Source: Coriobacteriales bacterium (GTDB lineage: Bacteria > Actinomycetota > Coriobacteriia > Coriobacteriales > UBA8131). From it: a stretch of 15,034 nucleotides of DNA. Position 1 is the first letter of the stretch. Every line of letters starts with the position of its first letter. Shown in pieces: positions 14,065 through 15,034 of the stretch. The DNA lies in contig JAITNB010000076.1 in the NCBI GenBank assembly GCA_031290695.1, positions 1 to 15,034 of the forward strand, read 5' to 3'. A program made the position numbers and the translations under genes. A model generated the notes under the pieces. That model had not been told where the DNA came from. It worked only from the letters and a program-made list of their open reading frames with translations, and ran no database searches.

Positions 14065-14129
14065 AATGTACGATAATACGAGCAATAAATATATCATATC
14101 ACAAAATACGAACAAATGTACGAACATTT
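14065..14129. repeat. Cluster of TACGA repeats and a palindrome upstream of mqsRA
   Basis: AATGTACGA occurs at 14065-14073 and 14115-14123; further TACGA copies lie at 14077-14081 and 14107-14111. AAATGT-ACGA-ACATTT (14114-14129) is a 6-base inverted repeat. It may be a second operator region of the TA module or unrelated AT-rich repeats. No gene is seen in 13978-14262. Confidence 0.45.
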
Positions 14130-14262
14130 TGAAAATTTGAAGAGAAATTCTATTGACTTATGCTGACATAAACCGCCCGACTCAGGCATCTGGTCAGCCT
14201 TCAACAAGGCTCACAGCAAAGAGAGGGTGATGGCGATGAGAAGGTTTTGGCGCACTACCCCG

Positions 14263-15034
14263 TTATGCGGTTGTAACCGCCTCCACCATCTCCTTCACGT
14301 AGCGGTACAGCTCTGCACTCGCGGTATCCGGGTTGGCGGCGATGATCTTCACGAGGGCGCTGCCTACTATCACACCGTCGGCTATCTGCGCGATATCACG
14401 TGCTTGCTCGGGGGTGTGTACGCCAAAACCTACGGCAACCGGTACGCTGGTCACCTCGCATATCGTGCTCACTATCGCCTCCAGGTTGGTAGTTATGTTG
14501 CTGCGCACCCCGGTCACGCCCAGCGATGACACCAGGTAGATAAAGCCGGTCGCGTCGCCGGCGATGGCCCGTATGCGCCCCTCTGAGGTGGGCGCGACCA
14601 GCGAGATTACGTCGACGCCGTGTGCGGCCGCAATCCCTGCGAGCTCGCCCTTCTCGTCATACGGCAGGTCAGGGATGATGATGCCGTCCACCCCGGCCTC
14701 CTCGCAGGTGGCGAAGAACGCCTCGTACCCGTAGTGGTACACCGGGTTGAGGTAGGTGAGGAACACAAAGGGGACCGCGGTCTTCTGCCTGAGCGACCGT
14801 ACCAGGTTGAACAGCGTATTGACGGTGGTGCCTGCCGCCAGTGCGCGCAGGTTGGCCTCCTGGATCACGGGGCCCTCGGCGATGGGGTCGGAGAAGGGTA
14901 TGCCTATCTCGATAAGGCCTGCCCCGGCGTCGATCATCGCGAGGATGTATTCCTCACTGCGTGCGACAGAGGGGTCGCCGCCTGTCACAAACCCCACAAA
15001 CACCTTACCGCCTTTAAAAGCCTGAGCGATCCTA
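14263..15034 (-). CDS. trpA: Tryptophan synthase alpha chain (5' end just outside window)
   Basis: The alpha subunit cleaves indole-3-glycerol phosphate to indole and glyceraldehyde-3-phosphate and passes indole to TrpB. The frame runs from the window edge (RIAQAFKGGKVFVGFVTGGDP) to the TAA at 14263-14265; a GTG at 15003 would cut off the first beta strand region, so the true start probably lies only a few bases beyond the right edge. TIM-barrel landmarks: the catalytic Glu in LIEIGIPFSDP, then IAEGPVIQEANLRAL, YLNPVYHYG, GVDGIIIPDLPYDEKGE, APTSEGRIRAIA, YLVSSLGVTG, VAVGFGVHTPEQA, VIVGSALVK. The residue matching E. coli D60 is Glu (IAEGP rather than LADGP), a variant found in a Gram-positive subfamily. 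The other trp genes would lie upstream, outside. No clear terminator follows; a small stem AGCCTT/AAGGCT (14196-14211) lacks a U-run. Confidence 0.95.
   Translation of the reverse strand, partial: RIAQAFKGGKVFVGFVTGGDPSVARSEEYILAMIDAGAGLIEIGIPFSDPIAEGPVIQEANLRALAAGTTVNTLFNLVRSLRQKTAVPFVFLTYLNPVYHYGYEAFFATCEEAGVDGIIIPDLPYDEKGELAGIAAAHGVDVISLVAPTSEGRIRAIAGDATGFIYLVSSLGVTGVRSNITTNLEAIVSTICEVTSVPVAVGFGVHTPEQARDIAQIADGVIVGSALVKIIAANPDTASAELYRYVKEMVEAVTTA

Noticed and set aside
14227..14529. 100-residue + strand open frame with an SD-like GAGAGGG opposite the end of trpA
   Set aside because: Almost entirely antisense to conserved trpA sequence and no recognisable domain; the SD-like purines are probably chance.

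Overview
The window looks like chromosomal DNA of a moderately GC-rich actinobacterium, most likely class Coriobacteriia. This is inference from gene content: an L27 without the cleavable Firmicutes leader, a lysine/alanine-tailed L21, a rplU-rpmA-obg-proB order, GC-rich core genes and TTGACA/TATAAT-type promoters. No 16S or other species-level marker is present.

Layout. (1) 1-2025, rightward: the end of a zinc ABC transporter operon, namely the substrate-binding protein (cut by the window edge), the ATPase and the permease, with overlapping ends. (2) 2026-2652, a non-coding AT-rich gap. It holds a well-formed promoter followed at once by two almost identical long hairpins with the same C-rich loop, a good candidate for an unannotated small RNA, and then a second promoter for the next gene. 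(3) 2653-4341: an HtrA/DegP-type membrane-anchored serine protease with a long Gln/Pro/Tyr-rich cytoplasmic tail. (4) 4407-4481: a tRNA with anticodon CAU that resembles tRNA-Ile2 rather than tRNA-Met. (5) 4651-7772: a VanR/VanS-type two-component system, convergent with a VanY-like D,D-carboxypeptidase. (6) 8092-8472: a small lipoprotein with a strong terminator. (7) 8680-8795: tRNA-Asn with promoter and terminator. (8) 8899-12565: rplU, rpmA, a terminator, obg and proB. (9) 12626-12701: tRNA-Thr(CGU). (10) Leftward: a small thioredoxin-like [2Fe-2S] protein (12743-13051), an MqsR/MqsA toxin-antitoxin pair (13173-13977) in lower-GC DNA with operator-like repeats upstream, and trpA (from 14263, cut by the right edge).

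How the genes fit together. The znu genes form one zinc-uptake transporter. VanR/VanS probably senses a cell-envelope signal, and VanY-like trimming of peptidoglycan stem peptides is a natural output, though no vanHAX ligase genes are present. HtrA adds envelope protein quality control. The L21/L27/Obg/ProB block is a standard ribosome-assembly neighbourhood with proline synthesis attached. MqsRA is a probable horizontally acquired stress module placed between housekeeping genes.

The most interesting unexplained item is the tandem hairpin locus at 2244-2400. It has its own promoter, and the differences between its two copies keep base pairing only in RNA read from the + strand.
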